NCBI GenBank assembly: GCA_016946835.1 | Contig: JACVTC010000160.1 | Coordinates: 1 to 25,000 of the forward strand | Direction of reading: 5' to 3' | DNA from: Neocallimastix lanati (nom. inval.) | Taxonomy: Eukaryota; Neocallimastigomycota; Neocallimastigomycetes; Neocallimastigales; Neocallimastigaceae | DNA: 25,000 nucleotides | In this document: positions 11,673-23,798 of the stretch, piece by piece | Layout: each line of letters begins with the position of its first letter | Numbering within the stretch: position 1 is the stretch's first letter | Notes under the pieces: model-generated | What the model was told of the DNA's origin: nothing | The model's input: only the letters and a program-made list of their open reading frames with translations | The model's database searches: none | Program-made: the position numbers and the translations under genes

Positions 11673-11988
11673 TTTTTTTTTTTTTTTTTTTTTTTTTTGG
11701 AATAAATTTAAATTTTAAATTAGAAATATTAATTATTAAAAATTAATATAATAATAATAAAATCTATTAAAGTTTTTTAAATATAATTAAAAATAAAATA
11801 ATAAAAAAAAAATAAAAACATTAAGTAGTGAAAACAATCAACTTTCATTCATTTTTTTTTTTTTTTTTTACTTTTTTTAAGTAAAAAAAAAAAAATTAGA
11901 ATAAAAATATATTGAAATTTTTTACTATAATATATTTATTTTTATTTATAATATTAAAAAAAATTAGACGCGATTAAATAAAAAAAAA
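10666..11988. other. AT-rich upstream region of the three-exon gene
   Basis: Almost pure A/T, with a (TTTA)n array at 10864-10898, (TTA)n running into a 28-base poly(T) at 11671-11698, and another poly(T) near 11850-11869. No gene seen. Confidence 0.6.
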
Positions 11989-11996
11989 TATATAAG
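11989..11996 (+). promoter_or_regulatory. Possible TATA element of the three-exon gene
   Basis: TATATAAG is followed by a rare GC-containing stretch (TACGAGAGAGAAGGAAG) about 190 bases before the ATG at 12188. In this AT background a TATA match has little weight by itself; the neighbouring non-A/T bases make it slightly more believable. Confidence 0.25.
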
Positions 11997-12095
11997 TACG
12001 AGAGAGAAGGAAGACAATTAATAATAATAATATAAAAAAAAATAACAATAATAATATTTCAATAAAATACAAATAAAAAATAAAAATAAAATAAA

Positions 12096-12097
<2 letters not shown>

Positions 12098-12126
<29 letters not shown>
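12098..12126 (+). repeat. Poly(A) tract, 29 bases, in the 5' leader region
   Basis: A 29-base A run ends about 60 bases before the start codon of the three-exon gene. It lies between the possible TATA element and the ATG, so it is either transcribed leader or a nucleosome-excluding core-promoter tract. Confidence 0.85.
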
Positions 12127-12128
<2 letters not shown>

Positions 12129-12187
12129 TGGGATTATATTAACAAAAGTAACATAGGAAATAAAAAGAAAAAGTGTTGATTAGCAAT

Positions 12188-15100
12188 ATGTCTCAATCCC
12201 AGTTAGAAAGTGAAAGAATAAACGTAAGAAAGCGTTAATTATAGTATTTTTATATATGAAATAAAATGAACTTTTTAACTTAAATATTTTTATAACAATT
12301 TTTTTTTTTGATAACAATAATATATATTTTCTTCTTTATCTTTTTTTTTCTTTTTTATAATATCTATATTTTAAAAACACTATTATAAATATATATTTAT
12401 ATAAAATACTTTTTAATTATATAACAAATAAATATTGATATAAATAATTTCATCATAATTATTAATAACGAAAAAAACATGGATTTAATTTTAATATAAA
12501 TAACAAAAATGATTATTTAATTTTATATGCCAATATATCAAAAAATATTAATTTCACAAATGCTTACTTTATAAATAATAAATTTTTTTTTTTTTTTTTA
12601 AATACACGTTTATATAAATGATATGAAATATAAATATTTCATTCTTTTTTTTTTTTTTTATTTTTTGGAATACACTTGAAAATATACCACTTTTATATAT
12701 ATATATATACACGCTTGAAAAACATTCCTTTTTATATATATAAAAATAATTTAATAAAAATAAAAATAAATAATACCTATTTAGCAAGAAAGACTTAATT
12801 CATCCATGAATCCAAGTCAAATTCATGATTATGGATATTCCGAAAGGAAACGTTATGGAAAAATGAATAATGCTTCTGATATTTTTAATATTAAGGCTGA
12901 TACAAATAATAATTCAAATAGTTTAAACAATAGAAGACATCAATATCATCACTATCAATTAACGAGTCCATTTGGACGTGATGATATTGTTGTCGATAAT
13001 CCTCATAAAGTTCATTCTTTTTATAATATTAATGAAGAAGAAAGAAAACAAAAACAGCAGCAACAACAACAGCCTTATTCAGATGAAAGAGGAAGTCGTC
13101 ATCATGGATTAGATACTACGGAGATGAATTATCCAGCAGCCTCTGAAGGTATGATGCGTCAAACAGAACCAAATTATGGTATGAATTCAGAAATGACGAC
13201 CTTTGAGGATCATCGTAGTAGAGAAAATCATAGTCGTCGTTCTAATCCTATTGAACGTCAAGAAGATATTTTTGTTAGTCGTGAAGAATTGCAGACACCG
13301 GAAGAACGTCAAGAGGCCCTTTTAAATCGTCAAAAATTAGACAGAATCTTAAATAATGATCAACCCATATCTCAAAGTCAAACTCAAACAAAAAATCAAT
13401 CTGAAAGTCAAAAATATGCTACTCCATTTGCTACTTCTTTTGATTTAAAAAAAAAGAATAATACTAACAATCGTCGTCAAAACTCTAGGGTATCTGTTTC
13501 AGGATTAGCTCCTTTCGCAACGATTGAATATAATCCTTATGAAAAATATAGAAGTCAACATCTTAGTGCCCCATCCACAGCTGAAGTTCAAGAATTTAAT
13601 CAGCAAGTATATCCAGGTGGTCATTATCATCATCCTGATTACAACGATTTAAATCTTATTCCTTCTGGAATTATGAATGAGTATGATCATCTTCATCATA
13701 GGCATGATCATGACCAATCTATGCCACTAAATGTTCCACCTCAACCCCAATCTCAGCCTCAACCCCAATTCCAATCTCAACCTCAATTCCAATCTCAATT
13801 TCAATCTCAACAACAGCCAAGTATTCAAACTCCTTATTTCCATGAAACTTCAAGTCGTCATCTTCCAAGAGAAGAAGATATTATGTCTAACTATGGTACA
13901 TCTTCTTCTAGTGGATGGAAAGGAAAAGAAAAAGAAAGAGATATAGAGGATAGAGAATTAGAAATAAATGCTAATATCCCACATGAATTACATTCCCCTG
14001 TACCTCAACCTATTTCATATCCAAAAACTAGAGGAGAAATTAATATTGATCAAGACTCTGGTGTTCCATTCTCCAAAGATCACATTACTTCTTCCTTTGA
14101 TAAGGCCACTTCCTTATCTAATGAAACTTATTCTAATAAAATTATGAATGAACCTCATCTAACCTCAGAAGAACAAATAAATAAAGAAAAATATGAGGAA
14201 GCAAAGCATCATTTTGATGAACTTTATCGTGATATATTAGCCACTGAAGATTTAAAAAATCATCCAGAACTTATTGAGGAATTAAATCGAATTTCTTCTT
14301 CTTCTTCTAATTCTAATTTAGAATGTCGTAATGGACCTTCTATGTCAATACCACATGATACCATGTCTAAATCAGAAGCTTCCACATCTATAGCTCCCCC
14401 ACCAGTTTCCAATGATGATAATGGTAAAAAAAAATAAAATAAAAAATATATAAAAATGTTTTTTCTTATTTTTCATAAATCTGTATAACCATTACAAATA
14501 TATATATATAAGCATTATAAAACCATTATTAAGTAATTTTTATTTTTATTTTTATTTTTATTTTAATTATTTATTTTTTTTTCTATATATTATGTATAGA
14601 CCATTATGCACCAAAAGAAGATACTTATAACAATTTTGAAGATATAGATAGAAAATTAAATAATTTCGCATTTGATGATCATCAAACCACCACTCTTCCA
14701 AAACAATATCATGATCAAAATCAAACTTTGAATATGAATCAAAATCTTAATTCAAATTTAAATAATCTTGATGATAACTCTCCAGTTAAAAAACAAGTAT
14801 CAAATTCACATTTAAATGAATACAATTATGATAATATGGAGGGAAGTCATCCATCACTTAATCGTAAGAATTATAATGAAAGTCATATTTTTGATAAACC
14901 AGAAGTTAATTCAGTACCACAGGGAAGAAAGGAACGTAATCAACGTTTCAATTCCTTCAATAATATTTTTGGTTCTAATGAATTAGATCCAGAAGCTGAA
15001 AAAAAAGCTATAGAAAATAATAATGCGTACAGTCGTCGTCATCTCAAACTAACTCAACAAAATCGTTCAGATATTTTCTGTTTAGGAGGTGATCCCATCA

Positions 15101-15363
15101 CACATAACCAAAAATTATTAGCCTCTGATGTTGGACAAACTCAATTACCACCGGAAGTTCCACATGTTAGTCGTCGTACCAGTCATGATAATTCTTCAAT
15201 GTCAACCACCTATGATTCAATGAATAATTCTATTAGTTCAGTTGATCGTATTCAATTGGCTAATCAACCTGCTTTCGGTTTATCTTCAAAACAATCTCAT
15301 CATTCCTATACCACTAAATCTAGAAAATTCACACCAGCTCAATCCTCACAAATTTTATTTTAG
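12188..15363 (+). CDS. Three-exon gene for a disordered Asn/Gln-rich protein
   Basis: Proposed exons are 12188-12223, 12785-14423 and 14600-15363, giving 812 residues. Exon 1 (MSQSQLESERIN) and exon 2 join in phase 0; exons 2 and 3 join in phase 1 through an Asp codon. All three then share one frame, which strongly supports the model. No catalytic domain is visible. Features: a poly-Q run (about 103-108), a His-rich patch (about 290-322), a PQ/FQSQ repeat (331-356), and a short charged probable helix (about 474-515). The motif [D/N/H]-I-F recurs at residues 44, 173, 654, 680 (NIFG) and 716, some copies near RRH. NIFG-type motifs are known in Jupiter-family microtubule-binding proteins; any link here is speculative. 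Low-complexity cytoplasmic or cytoskeletal scaffold is as far as I can go. The Met at 12806 could be an alternative start. Confidence 0.8.
12224..12784 (+). other. Intron 1 (561 nt)
   Basis: The donor is AAC|GTAAGA and the acceptor CTATTTAG|CAAG. Without splicing, the exon 1 frame meets TAA four codons after the junction. Splicing joins it in frame to seven codons leading into the ATG at 12806. The interior is AT-rich with poly(T) runs near 12584-12599 and 12644-12659. Confidence 0.8.
14424..14599 (+). other. Intron 2 (176 nt)
   Basis: The donor is AATG|GTAAAAA and the acceptor TATGTATAG|ACCATT. If retained, translation reads Gly-Lys-Lys-Lys and stops at 14435, giving a 562-residue form without exon 3. 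If spliced, 254 further residues follow. The interior carries an (ATTTTT)n-like stretch. Confidence 0.85.
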
Positions 15364-15744
15364 ATTATAAAAAAAATTTTAAAAATAAAAATAAAAACAA
15401 AAATAAAAATAAAATAAAAAATGAAGTAAAATGAAAATAAAATGGTCAAAATTAAATAAAATAAGTAAAATAAGGATAAGAATAAGAATAAAATCAAAAC
15501 ATTACAAATATATATATGTTTCCTACAATTAATACATAATAATTTACTTTTTATTTTAATATTTTTTCATAATTAATAAATTTTACATTTAGAAATATAT
15601 AAATATATATATATAACATATAAAAAATTCTATAATAATATATATTTATAAATAAATAGCAATAATAATCAATATTTTATATTTATTATTTTCATTTTTT
15701 AAATATTATTACATATTTACTATATTCATTACAATTATATAGCA

Positions 15745-15779
<35 letters not shown>

Positions 15780-16113
15780 TTACAATATAAAAAGAAAAAA
15801 TAATAATAAAAATAATATATTACATATATAATTATTAGATGTATAATTTTTCATTGATAAAACATAATTATTAAATTTCCATTTTTATTGATTTACTTTT
15901 TTTAAAAAAAAAATAAACATATATATTTATTTAATATTTTATATGGAAACTTTTATAAATAATATTTTATACTGAATTATAATTACTAATATATTATAAT
16001 AGGATGAATTATTAGTTTATAAAATAACTAAAATGAGGTTATATATGAATCTAATCATGAAATATAAAACATTATATAAATAATAAAATATTTTAATAAT
16101 TAAAGCCCATGTG

Positions 16114-16151
<38 letters not shown>

Positions 16152-17439
16152 TCAATAATTGTATAATTGTATAATTATAATAATGTATATATTTTATATG
16201 ATTTTATTTTAAATATTTATTTTATTTTATTCAGTCTGAACTTTATATTCATATTTCAACTATTTATTTTATTTTATTTAAATTATTTTAATTATTTTCT
16301 TCAGAGTACTAATAAGATTTTTAAAGTTTTTAATTAAAAAAATAAAACAAAATAAAATTATAAAATTTTGTTTATTAAAAAATTTATACTTTTTTTTATA
16401 TTTAAAGTTTAATTCAAAAAAAAAATTTTAATGAATTTTGGTATATAAAAAATTTTTTTATTATATTTATTCATATACTATGGTAGTAATTATAAATAAA
16501 AAAAAAAGAGATAATATATATAATAATCAAAATATCAATATTTAATTTTTATAATTAACATAAATAAGATATTATTATTTTATTATTATTATTATTATTA
16601 TTATTTCTTATTAACAATCTTTCTATAATCATTTTAATTTATTATTTTTAGTTTATTATCGCTTATTAATTATTAATTATTAATTATTTATTATTGTTAT
16701 TTAATTTATTAATAATTATTACTGTATAAACTACTATTATAATTAAATAATAATATTCTTAAAGATTTATTATTTTTGTATTTTTATTAAATGTTCATGT
16801 TAATTACATATTATAACAATAATTAGTTTACAAGTTCAAAAAAAAAAAATTTTTTTTTTAAAGATTATAAAAATATATTAATGATTAAAGTTTAAAGCCA
16901 ATATTTTTAATTATTTTTTTTTTTTTTTATTTTTTATTTTGATGGATTAAACTTTTTTTTTTTTTTTTGTATTTTTTTTATTAAATTTTTTATTAAAAGA
17001 TTTGATTAAACTTAAAAAAAAATAAATATAAATATAATTAATTAATATGGGTTACACGATGTATCATATTGTACAGGGGCCGTTTTGCTATTAAAATTAT
17101 ATATATCATATATTATAATATAATATGATATAAATATTTCAAAAATTTACATTACAATAAATTGGAGAATTAACAGATTTGCTAATAATCAATACTTAAA
17201 TCTATTGTATCATTAATTATATAATTATGAAATATAATATATATTAAGTATATAAAAATATAATTATATCACTATAGAAATCTTTTATAATAATAAATGC
17301 TATTATTTATTATTATTATTATTAATATATTATCTATTATTATTATAATTAGTTATTACATAGTATTTATTTATTATTATTTATCTTTTTTTTTTTTTTA
17401 GACTTTTATATATATCTATATGTAAAAAAAATTTTTTTT
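15364..17439. other. AT desert downstream of the three-exon gene
   Basis: The first part holds the 3' UTR of the gene (many AATAAA look-alikes, no single choice possible). The rest includes (AAT)n at about 15747-15777 and poly(A) of 35 bases at 16114-16148. A slightly GC-richer scrap lies near 17048-17090. No gene seen. Confidence 0.6.
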
Positions 17440-17645
17440 AACGGCAGCAAACTTGTTTCATCTTTATTAATTAAAATGTAAAAAAATGTAATCATACTTA
17501 GTATGACAAGCAAACTTCCAATTTCATTTATAGAGAAAACTCAGGAAAGCCCATGTAAATTAAGAAAAAATGCTCAGAATCATTCCAGAAATCTTTTGTG
17601 TGTTGAACCCCGAGTATTAACCACTATATTAAAATCTGGAAAGTC
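17440..17645. other. GC-richer island with tRNA-promoter-like sequence, possible SINE remnant
   Basis: The sequence rises well above the background in G/C. On the minus strand, TATAGTGGTTAATACTC (17628-17612) resembles the D-arm/A box of a fungal tRNA, and GGGGTTCAACAC follows at once, resembling a T-arm/B box. The two are much too close for a working tRNA and no anticodon arm fits between them, so this is no tRNA gene. A decayed tRNA-derived SINE is possible. A plus-strand frame of about 57 codons beginning at 17502 has no recognisable motif. A perfect CATACTTAGTATG palindrome lies near 17493-17505. Confidence 0.3.
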
Positions 17646-18645
17646 ATTATTATCTATCTTTATTTATTAATATTTATTATTATTATTTGTATTATTATTA
17701 CATATATTTTATTATCTATATTATTTCTTATTATTACCATTATGTCAATTATTACTTGTATTTATTGGAATATTAATTAAATTTGTTTTATTATAAAAAA
17801 AAAATTGGGAACTAAAGTATGTATGATATTTTAGCAAATTATTTATTAATTATTATATTATTTATTAAATAGATTAATAAATAATTAAATGGTGTATTAA
17901 AAAGTTTTTTCAAAAGTTCTATAATTATATAATATACAAATTTATATACATTTATATATATAGAAAAGTGAGAGTAAGAGATATATAAATAAAGAAGAAT
18001 AAAAAAAATAAAAATAAAATAAAATAGTATAATCATATTGTATTGTGTATATGACTAATACTATAATTTATTGAGTATGGAGTATGTATCTTTCATTATC
18101 TTATGATACATTTTCTATTTATATAAAAAAGTTTTTTTTTAATTCCAATATAAATTTAATTATACAAACCTTATTAAATTTTAATGATACATAAAAAGAA
18201 TATTTAAATATAAAGTAAAGTATAAAAAGTCACATATTCATATTAAATTAAAAAAAAAAAAAAAAAAAAAGTAGTGACATTTCACATCTGTATTACAATT
18301 AAAATAATTAATTATTATTATTATTATTACTGTTATTATATTAATTGATATTTTTATAATTGATTATATTTTATAATATAGTATTTTTTAAATAGTTAAT
18401 GATGTAATATTTAACATAAAAAATTTAAAAAATAATTGAATATAAAAAATAATTAATAATAAAAAATATTAAAAAAAAAAATAAATAAATAAAAATATAA
18501 ATAGATTATTTTTTGTAATAACATCATATATATAAATGTTTATAAACTGAAAAAAAAAAAAAAAAAAAAAAAAATTAAAAATACACTTTATATCTACTTT
18601 TATTTATTTATTTATTATTTATTGTTTATTGTATATTTATTTATT

Positions 18646-18650
<5 letters not shown>
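17646..18650. other. AT desert segment
   Basis: No gene or transposon fragment seen. Poly(A) tracts of 21 bases (18250-18270) and 25 bases (18550-18574) are the only prominent features. Confidence 0.6.
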
Positions 18651-18689
<39 letters not shown>

Positions 18690-18694
18690 TTTTA
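18651..18694 (+). repeat. (TTTA)n microsatellite
   Basis: About eleven uninterrupted TTTA units. Confidence 0.9.
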
Positions 18695-19081
18695 ATCCAT
18701 AATTTCCATATATAATGAACTATAATAAACAATTAATGTGGATTAAAATATAGTATGATATATACTAAAAATTCATATACTAGTTAATTATAGTTTCAAA
18801 TTACTGTTTCTTGTTAAATGTAAAAAAAATGTTACACATATTATATAAATATATATAAAAAAATAATATCTATATATATTATTTAAATAAAAAAAAAATA
18901 ATAATATTTATATATATATTTTAAATAAAAAAAAAAAATAGAATAGAATAATATTTATATTCTAATTAATAATAATTAATTAGTAATATTAATATTATAC
19001 TGTTGTTATTATAAATTAAATATATAAATTTCTAATTACCTGTTTTTTACAATTGTACTTAATAATAAAAATAAAAATAAA

Positions 19082-19119
19082 ATAAATAACATTGAATAAA
19101 ATAAATAACATTGAATAAA
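19082..19119 (+). repeat. Tandem duplication, 19-bp period
   Basis: Two adjacent identical copies of a unit containing TAACATTGAATAAAA. Confidence 0.8.
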
Positions 19120-19142
19120 ATAATAAATAAATATCTTTAATG

Positions 19143-19204
19143 TATTTCTTTATTCATTAGTTATTTAAATATATATTTCTTTATTCATTAGTTATTTAAA
19201 TATA
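19143..19204 (+). repeat. Tandem duplication, 31-bp period
   Basis: Two adjacent, essentially identical copies of a unit containing TTCTTTATTCATTAG and TTATTTAAATA. It lies only about 25 bases from the 19-bp duplication. Confidence 0.85.
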
Positions 19205-19277
19205 TATAAGTTAGATGCTAAAGTATTTTATTTTAACTTATTTATGCTAATTTTGGTTTAAACTAATAATAATAATG

Positions 19278-19310
<33 letters not shown>

Positions 19311-19737
19311 TTAATAATAATAATAATTATAATAATAATAATAAAAGAGTACCACACATGAAATAGTTAATTAAAAATGATAAATTTAATAAATGCCATA
19401 TATTATAATAGATTGATTTATATATTTTTAAAGTAAAAGAAAAATCTTTTAAAATTTTATTTTTATTTAGTTATTATTATTTATATTAATGATTGTTAAT
19501 AATTTTTAGATTTATACAAAATTTTTAGAATATAATTATTTCATACTATGCTGTATTTAAACTTCTATATTATTAGAAGTAGTAGTATTATAATTAAATA
19601 TAATTATAGTACTTTTTATTTTATTATAATTAGAATTAATTATTAATTTTTATCATTATTATCATTAATAACAGTATCACAAAAAATAATTATAAAAATT
19701 AAAAATAAAAAAATATATCCTTTAAAATTTGAAACAT

Positions 19738-19786
<49 letters not shown>

Positions 19787-22700
19787 TTCAATATCAACAA
19801 AAATACATATAATAATTACACAATATTATGTTGTTTCAAATTTATTTATGTTTTAAACTTTTTTTTATTCATGATTGTTTATTTTTTTTTTTACAGAAAT
19901 AATGTTATTGTTATACATTGATTTCACCAAAAGAAGTAAAAATATTAATGGTGACTTTTATCTGGATATTATATTAAATTTAATATTAAATTAGCAATAG
20001 CATTATTTATAAAAAAATAAATTTATTATTTAATAATTTTATTTTTTTTATTCCATTTATATTTATTATTTTTTTTTAAACACTAAAGGATTGTTTTTAT
20101 CATAAATAATTAATTATAATATAATTATTTATTTTAAAAAAAAAAAAAAACTTCAATAAAATAAAATAATTATATAATAATAAAGTTTTTTTTTCTTTTC
20201 ATTCTATTTATTAGTATTATTAATTTTTTAATTCTTTCTTTTTTTAATTTATTATTAATTCATTTTTATTTAATTCCTTTTTATTTTTATTTTTCTACTA
20301 ATACAAAAATAATATTACCTTCAAGATGAATATATTTTGCCAAAACTATTTCATTCAATAAATAAATTTATATTAAATTATGTATATAACTAATATATAC
20401 ATAATATATTCATTAACATATAAAACAACTAAGTTTTTTTTTATTATTATTTTTTATATTTTTACTTCCCAAACATGGGGAAATATGGAAAAGTTAAAAA
20501 AAATTAATATAATAAATTAAATTTAATATAATTGATATATTTATATATTAAATAATATATTAATAATTTATTAACCTATCACTAAATTAATTTAAAAAAG
20601 TTTTTTTTTTGGTTTTTAATTAAAAAATAAATAAATAAACATATAATATGGAAAAGAATACAACAAGATATATTAAGTATTATAAACTCTATTTATTAAT
20701 AAATAAATTTAAAAAAAAAACATAAAATAGATTAAAAAATTAATACACAGAAAAAAAAAATATATATATATATAATTTTCCCAGTTTGTTTAAGCCGTTA
20801 CTTATCTCAATATTAGATAAAACTCTGTATAATAAAATTAAAAAAAAAAAAATTTTAGACTTTTCATTATTATTTATATGTAATCTAAATAATGCATTAT
20901 AATGCTGACGATAATAATGCTAATATATATATAATATTAATAATAATTTTATTATTAAAAGATGGATTGTAATATTAATTTTTAATAAAATAATTAATAC
21001 TAATTTATCATATATATATTTAAAAATATTATTTGAAAGTTTAAATACTATTAATATGACTAACGAATACTATATATCATAAAATTTCATTAAATAGAAA
21101 TAAAAAAAAAAATAATTTATATTATAAATTCTATTGATATTATAAATTCTATAGATATTGCAATGAATTTTTTTAATAATTTTTTTATCTTTATTACTTC
21201 TCATAATATTTTAAATAGAAAATGAATTAAATAATTGGTATGAATGATTTCTGTTATATAGATATTTCATAGTATTATATATATTAAAAAGTAAATTTGA
21301 ATATGTACATGAAAAATTACCGATAATAATAATTTAGTTAAAAATTAATAATAATTAGTGTAAGCTCTTAAAAACAATTTATGATTAGTTAATTTTTAAA
21401 AATAAAACTTTAATCAATATTTATTAATAATATATAAAATATTATTAATTATTGATTAATAAATTTTTCATTTTTATTAAAATTTTCTTTCTCTTTTCTG
21501 TTTTATATATATATATATATCAATATTTTTTTTATTCTATTTTGTATTAAAAATTTTTATTAATATTATTATTAGAAAAAAAAAGTATATTTACATATAA
21601 ATGGTATTTCATAATATAATCTAATATATTTAAATAATATAAATTGTTTATATTAATATAAATATAATTTATATTTATCAATTGTTTTAATTAAATTTAA
21701 CAACTTCATATATCACTTTAAATAAAACAAATCCCAATAATATAAAAAACACAAATTAATATGTAAACAAATATAAATATAAATATATTAATAATTTATT
21801 AATAGTATATTAATAATATATTAATTACATATATTATTAATATTGTTTAAATTATAAAAGTTTTTTTTATTAATTTTAATAATTATTTAATAATTATTTT
21901 TTTTTATACTTAATTTTAATTGTATTGTTTTATATTAAAATCATTATTTAACATTTATTAAATACTAAATAGATTAAATTCTATTATAATAATGATTAAA
22001 GTTTTCATTTAAAGAAAAAAATAATAATAAAAGGAATTGCTTATTTTCTATATGTTATGAAAATAATTTTATAATATGGAATTATGGAATAAATATGAGT
22101 TAATTCAGAAATAAAAAAAATATATATATATAGTTTTATAAAATATTATAATAATTAACCTGTTTATTATTTATTCAATCTATTTTTTTTTCTTTTATAT
22201 TAATTTTATTTGTTATTGATATATAAAAATTATTATTAATAATATTCATAATTATAAAACTATAATTGATAATATTTACTTTTTTTTATATAGTTTTATA
22301 TTATTAAATAGTTATTATCATTATTTTTTATTATTATTATTTAATAATTCCTATTAAGATTGATAATTATAAAAATTTAAAAAAAAAAAATTATATGGCA
22401 TATATATTAATATGTAATATATTAATTCATCAATTTTTATATAGTTCAATTTTTTATATTAATTTAACATTTTGATATAATTATAAAATAAAATGAAAAA
22501 AATTTTTTTTTATTTTTTATTCCTTACTCTTTACTTTTTTTGTTTTTGAACTATATCAAAATAAATAAAAAGTAAAGAAAACTAAAAAAAAAAAAAAAAA
22601 AAAAAAGATAGATAGATATTTATTATATTTAATTTTAAATTTTTATTTTATTATTTATTTTGAAAAAAAAAATATTTAAACGTTACTTTAAATTAAAAAT

Positions 22701-23798
22701 AAAAAGATAATTAATATAACAGAGAAGACTAAAAGAATAAACGGAAATAGACTAAAAATTCATTATATTGAATAAATAGTCAATTTCATATAATCATTTA
22801 TTTTTTTTTCTGAGAAAGATAATAAAATAAAACTCTATACTATCTTTTTTTTTTTATCATTAATAATTTCATATTTAACATAAATAATTTAGAAACAAAA
22901 ATTGTAAAGAAATAGGGAAAATCATCAAAAATAAAATTAACATTGAACCATAATATTTAAATTGTAAAGTATTACCATAAATACTAATATATTTATTACA
23001 TATGTAATATAAATATATATATGTAAATATATTTTAAATTAAAATAAATAGGGAATATATAAAAATAAAATAAATTTTGTCAATAATTCAATAATTTTAT
23101 ATTTTATTAAACAATCTCACAAAATGTTATTAAAATGTAGAATTTAAATAATAATCATATTTATTTACCCAACATAGAAGAAATAAAGTTAATAAAAATA
23201 TAAAAATATAAAAATTTTCAATATTAAAGAAAGAAAGAATTTTGAAAGAATTAATAAATATATTACGATTATCAAAGATTAGGAATTAATGTTGTCCATT
23301 ATAGAAATTATTAATATTAATAAAAAAATAAAAAAAAAATAATATTGAAGATAGTAATAATACACAAATAGTGATTTCAAAAAAAAAAAAAAAAAGAAGC
23401 ATAAAACAATGAATATTTAAAATAATCAAACAACATATTTTCCCCAATATAAATTTATAAATATAAATTCTTAAAAAAAATAATATATATATATTATAAA
23501 TTAATTTTAAAATAAAAAATTAAACAAGCGAAATTTAAGAATTGAGAATTGAATAGTATTAAACATATAATTGATTAAAATATTTTAACATATTTCTAAA
23601 TAATATTTTGAAACAATATATAATTTTAAATAATAGTTTTACTAATTGTATTAATTTTATAAATATATAATTTAAATATTTTTATATATTTGAATATTTA
23701 TAATTTTGTATATTTATATATCTAATATAATATAATATATATATATTTAATAGAAAAATAGAAATTACATACTTAAATAATAAATAATAAATACAGAA
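19205..23798. other. AT desert upstream of the coiled-coil gene
   Basis: No gene is supported. It contains an (AAT)n array at about 19263-19345, the longest homopolymer of the window (46 A, 19739-19784), a poly(A) at 22584-22606 and another near 23379-23395. The final few hundred bases must hold the promoter of the gene starting at 23799, but no element stands out. Confidence 0.6.
19739..19784 (+). repeat. Poly(A) tract, 46 bases
   Basis: Longest uninterrupted homopolymer in the window. No retrotransposon sequence is recognisable directly upstream, so it is not clearly a poly(A) tail. Confidence 0.95.

Noticed and set aside
12569-12787. Minus-strand 72-codon frame
   Set aside because: Lies over intron 1, with poly-Lys and Tyr-Ile repeats from poly(T) and (AT)n; compositional noise.
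13731-13946. Plus-strand Asn/Leu-repeat frame
   Set aside because: Out-of-frame reading of the PQ/FQSQ repeat in exon 2 of the three-exon gene.
17601-17628. tRNA gene on the minus strand
   Set aside because: The A-box and B-box-like pieces abut, leaving no room for an anticodon arm, and no acceptor stem can be formed.
17839-18036. Minus-strand hydrophobic 65-codon frame
   Set aside because: Composition mirrors local A/T content; no motif and no codon-usage contrast with its surroundings.
19902-19985. Short plus-strand phrase YIDFTK following a TTTTACAG acceptor-like site, reminiscent of a reverse transcriptase motif or an exon start
   Set aside because: Too short, the next residues do not continue the motif, and the flanks show no coding signal.
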